In this document: piece after piece, positions 4,851 through 5,206 of the stretch
How the letters are laid out: each line of letters opens with the position of its first letter
How positions within the stretch are numbered: the first letter of the stretch is position 1
Origin: Fimbriimonadaceae bacterium
GTDB lineage: Bacteria > Armatimonadota > Fimbriimonadia > Fimbriimonadales > Fimbriimonadaceae
Length of the DNA: 5,206 bases
Assembly (NCBI GenBank): GCA_019694835.1
Contig: JAIBBE010000181.1
Location: 1-5,206 of the forward strand
Direction: 5' to 3'
Program-made: the position numbers and the translations under genes
Notes under the pieces: generated by a model
Database searches by the model: none
The model's input: the letters and a program-made list of their open reading frames with translations, nothing else
Told to the model about the DNA's origin: nothing

Positions 4851-5206
4851 ATGGCCCGGCGGCGCGAGAACGAAGAGGTCGACTATTTAGCCGGGACTCA
4901 ACTGCCCCAAGACCCGGATTCGTTCAGGCAGGTCGTCAAGGAGGTCTATCTGCTTGAACATGGGGCCGTGCAACAGCAGGACATCGCCGAAGTCCTCGGT
5001 GTCCACAAGAGCCGTGTCAGCCAGGTGTTCACCGACGTGGCGAAGCTGAAGACGTCTTCAATCCGCATACTGTTGCAAGGCCTCGCTTCGATGGCCAACC
5101 GCCGGAGGCTGTTCAAGGCGTGGACTCAAGAAGCCTTCGGGGCCGAACTGGCCTATGCCGGGACGTCTCGACTGGCAGGCGAAGAAGTCACCGAGAAGAC
5201 ATTGCG
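4851..5206 (+). CDS. Helix-turn-helix protein, partial (runs off the right edge)
   Basis: An open frame from the ATG at 4851 to the end of the window, 118 complete codons with no stop. The N-terminus is basic (MARRREN). Residues about 41-62 (QQQDIAEVLGVHKSRVSQVF and on) form a strong helix-turn-helix of the MarR/sigma-like or Cro-like kind. A basic segment (MANRRRLFKAW, about 81-91) follows. It is probably a DNA-binding regulator or an initiator of the element. The rest is missing, so the family cannot be fixed. It is divergent from the ATPase operon with only 35 bp between the starts and could regulate that operon. The in-frame stop at 4815-4817 makes 4851 the first usable ATG. The ribosome binding site is weak. 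Confidence 0.75.
   Translation, partial: MARRRENEEVDYLAGTQLPQDPDSFRQVVKEVYLLEHGAVQQQDIAEVLGVHKSRVSQVFTDVAKLKTSSIRILLQGLASMANRRRLFKAWTQEAFGAELAYAGTSRLAGEEVTEKTL

Noticed and set aside
4496..4957. + strand open frame across the ATPase start and the divergent gap
   Set aside because: It covers the Walker A region antisense and overlaps the better helix-turn-helix frame from 4851.
1..5206. CRISPR array or insertion sequence
   Set aside because: No regularly spaced repeats and no transposase-like protein or terminal inverted repeats were seen.

Overview
The window looks like the left end of an integrative mobile element inserted at the 3' end of a tRNA gene in a bacterium with moderately high GC content (estimated by eye, not computed). 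Bases 1-28 are the T-arm, 3' acceptor strand and encoded CCA of a tRNA, possibly tRNA-Val. Just inside it lie a tandem 12-bp repeat, a small excisionase-type helix-turn-helix gene and a complete tyrosine recombinase gene, all on the + strand. This block closes with a textbook intrinsic terminator at 1627-1660.

From about 4815 down to 1802 everything real appears to be on the - strand, as a probable four-gene operon. Its order is a soluble VirD4/TraD/HerA-like DNA-pumping ATPase, a Replic_Relax (replication-relaxation) type winged-helix protein coupled to it by a 4-nt TTGA overlap, a 130-residue acidic and helical protein of unknown function, and a small Sec-exported protein with a predicted beta-sandwich. 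A short 35-bp gap separates this operon from a divergent + strand helix-turn-helix gene that runs off the right edge.

Taken together, tRNA site, Xis and Int handle integration and excision. The ATPase and Replic_Relax pair resembles the DNA-processing core of a conjugative or mobilizable element. No relaxase, transfer-channel gene, oriT or right-hand att repeat is visible, so whether the element moves itself, is mobilised by another element, or uses the pair for replication cannot be decided here.

The host cannot be assigned firmly. An encoded tRNA CCA, Sec signal peptide and secreted carboxypeptidase-regulatory-like fold would fit an environmental Gram-negative such as an acidobacterium, but that is a guess. 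The most interesting parts are the compact ATPase/Replic_Relax/unknown-protein cluster and the secreted cargo protein with its structured leader.
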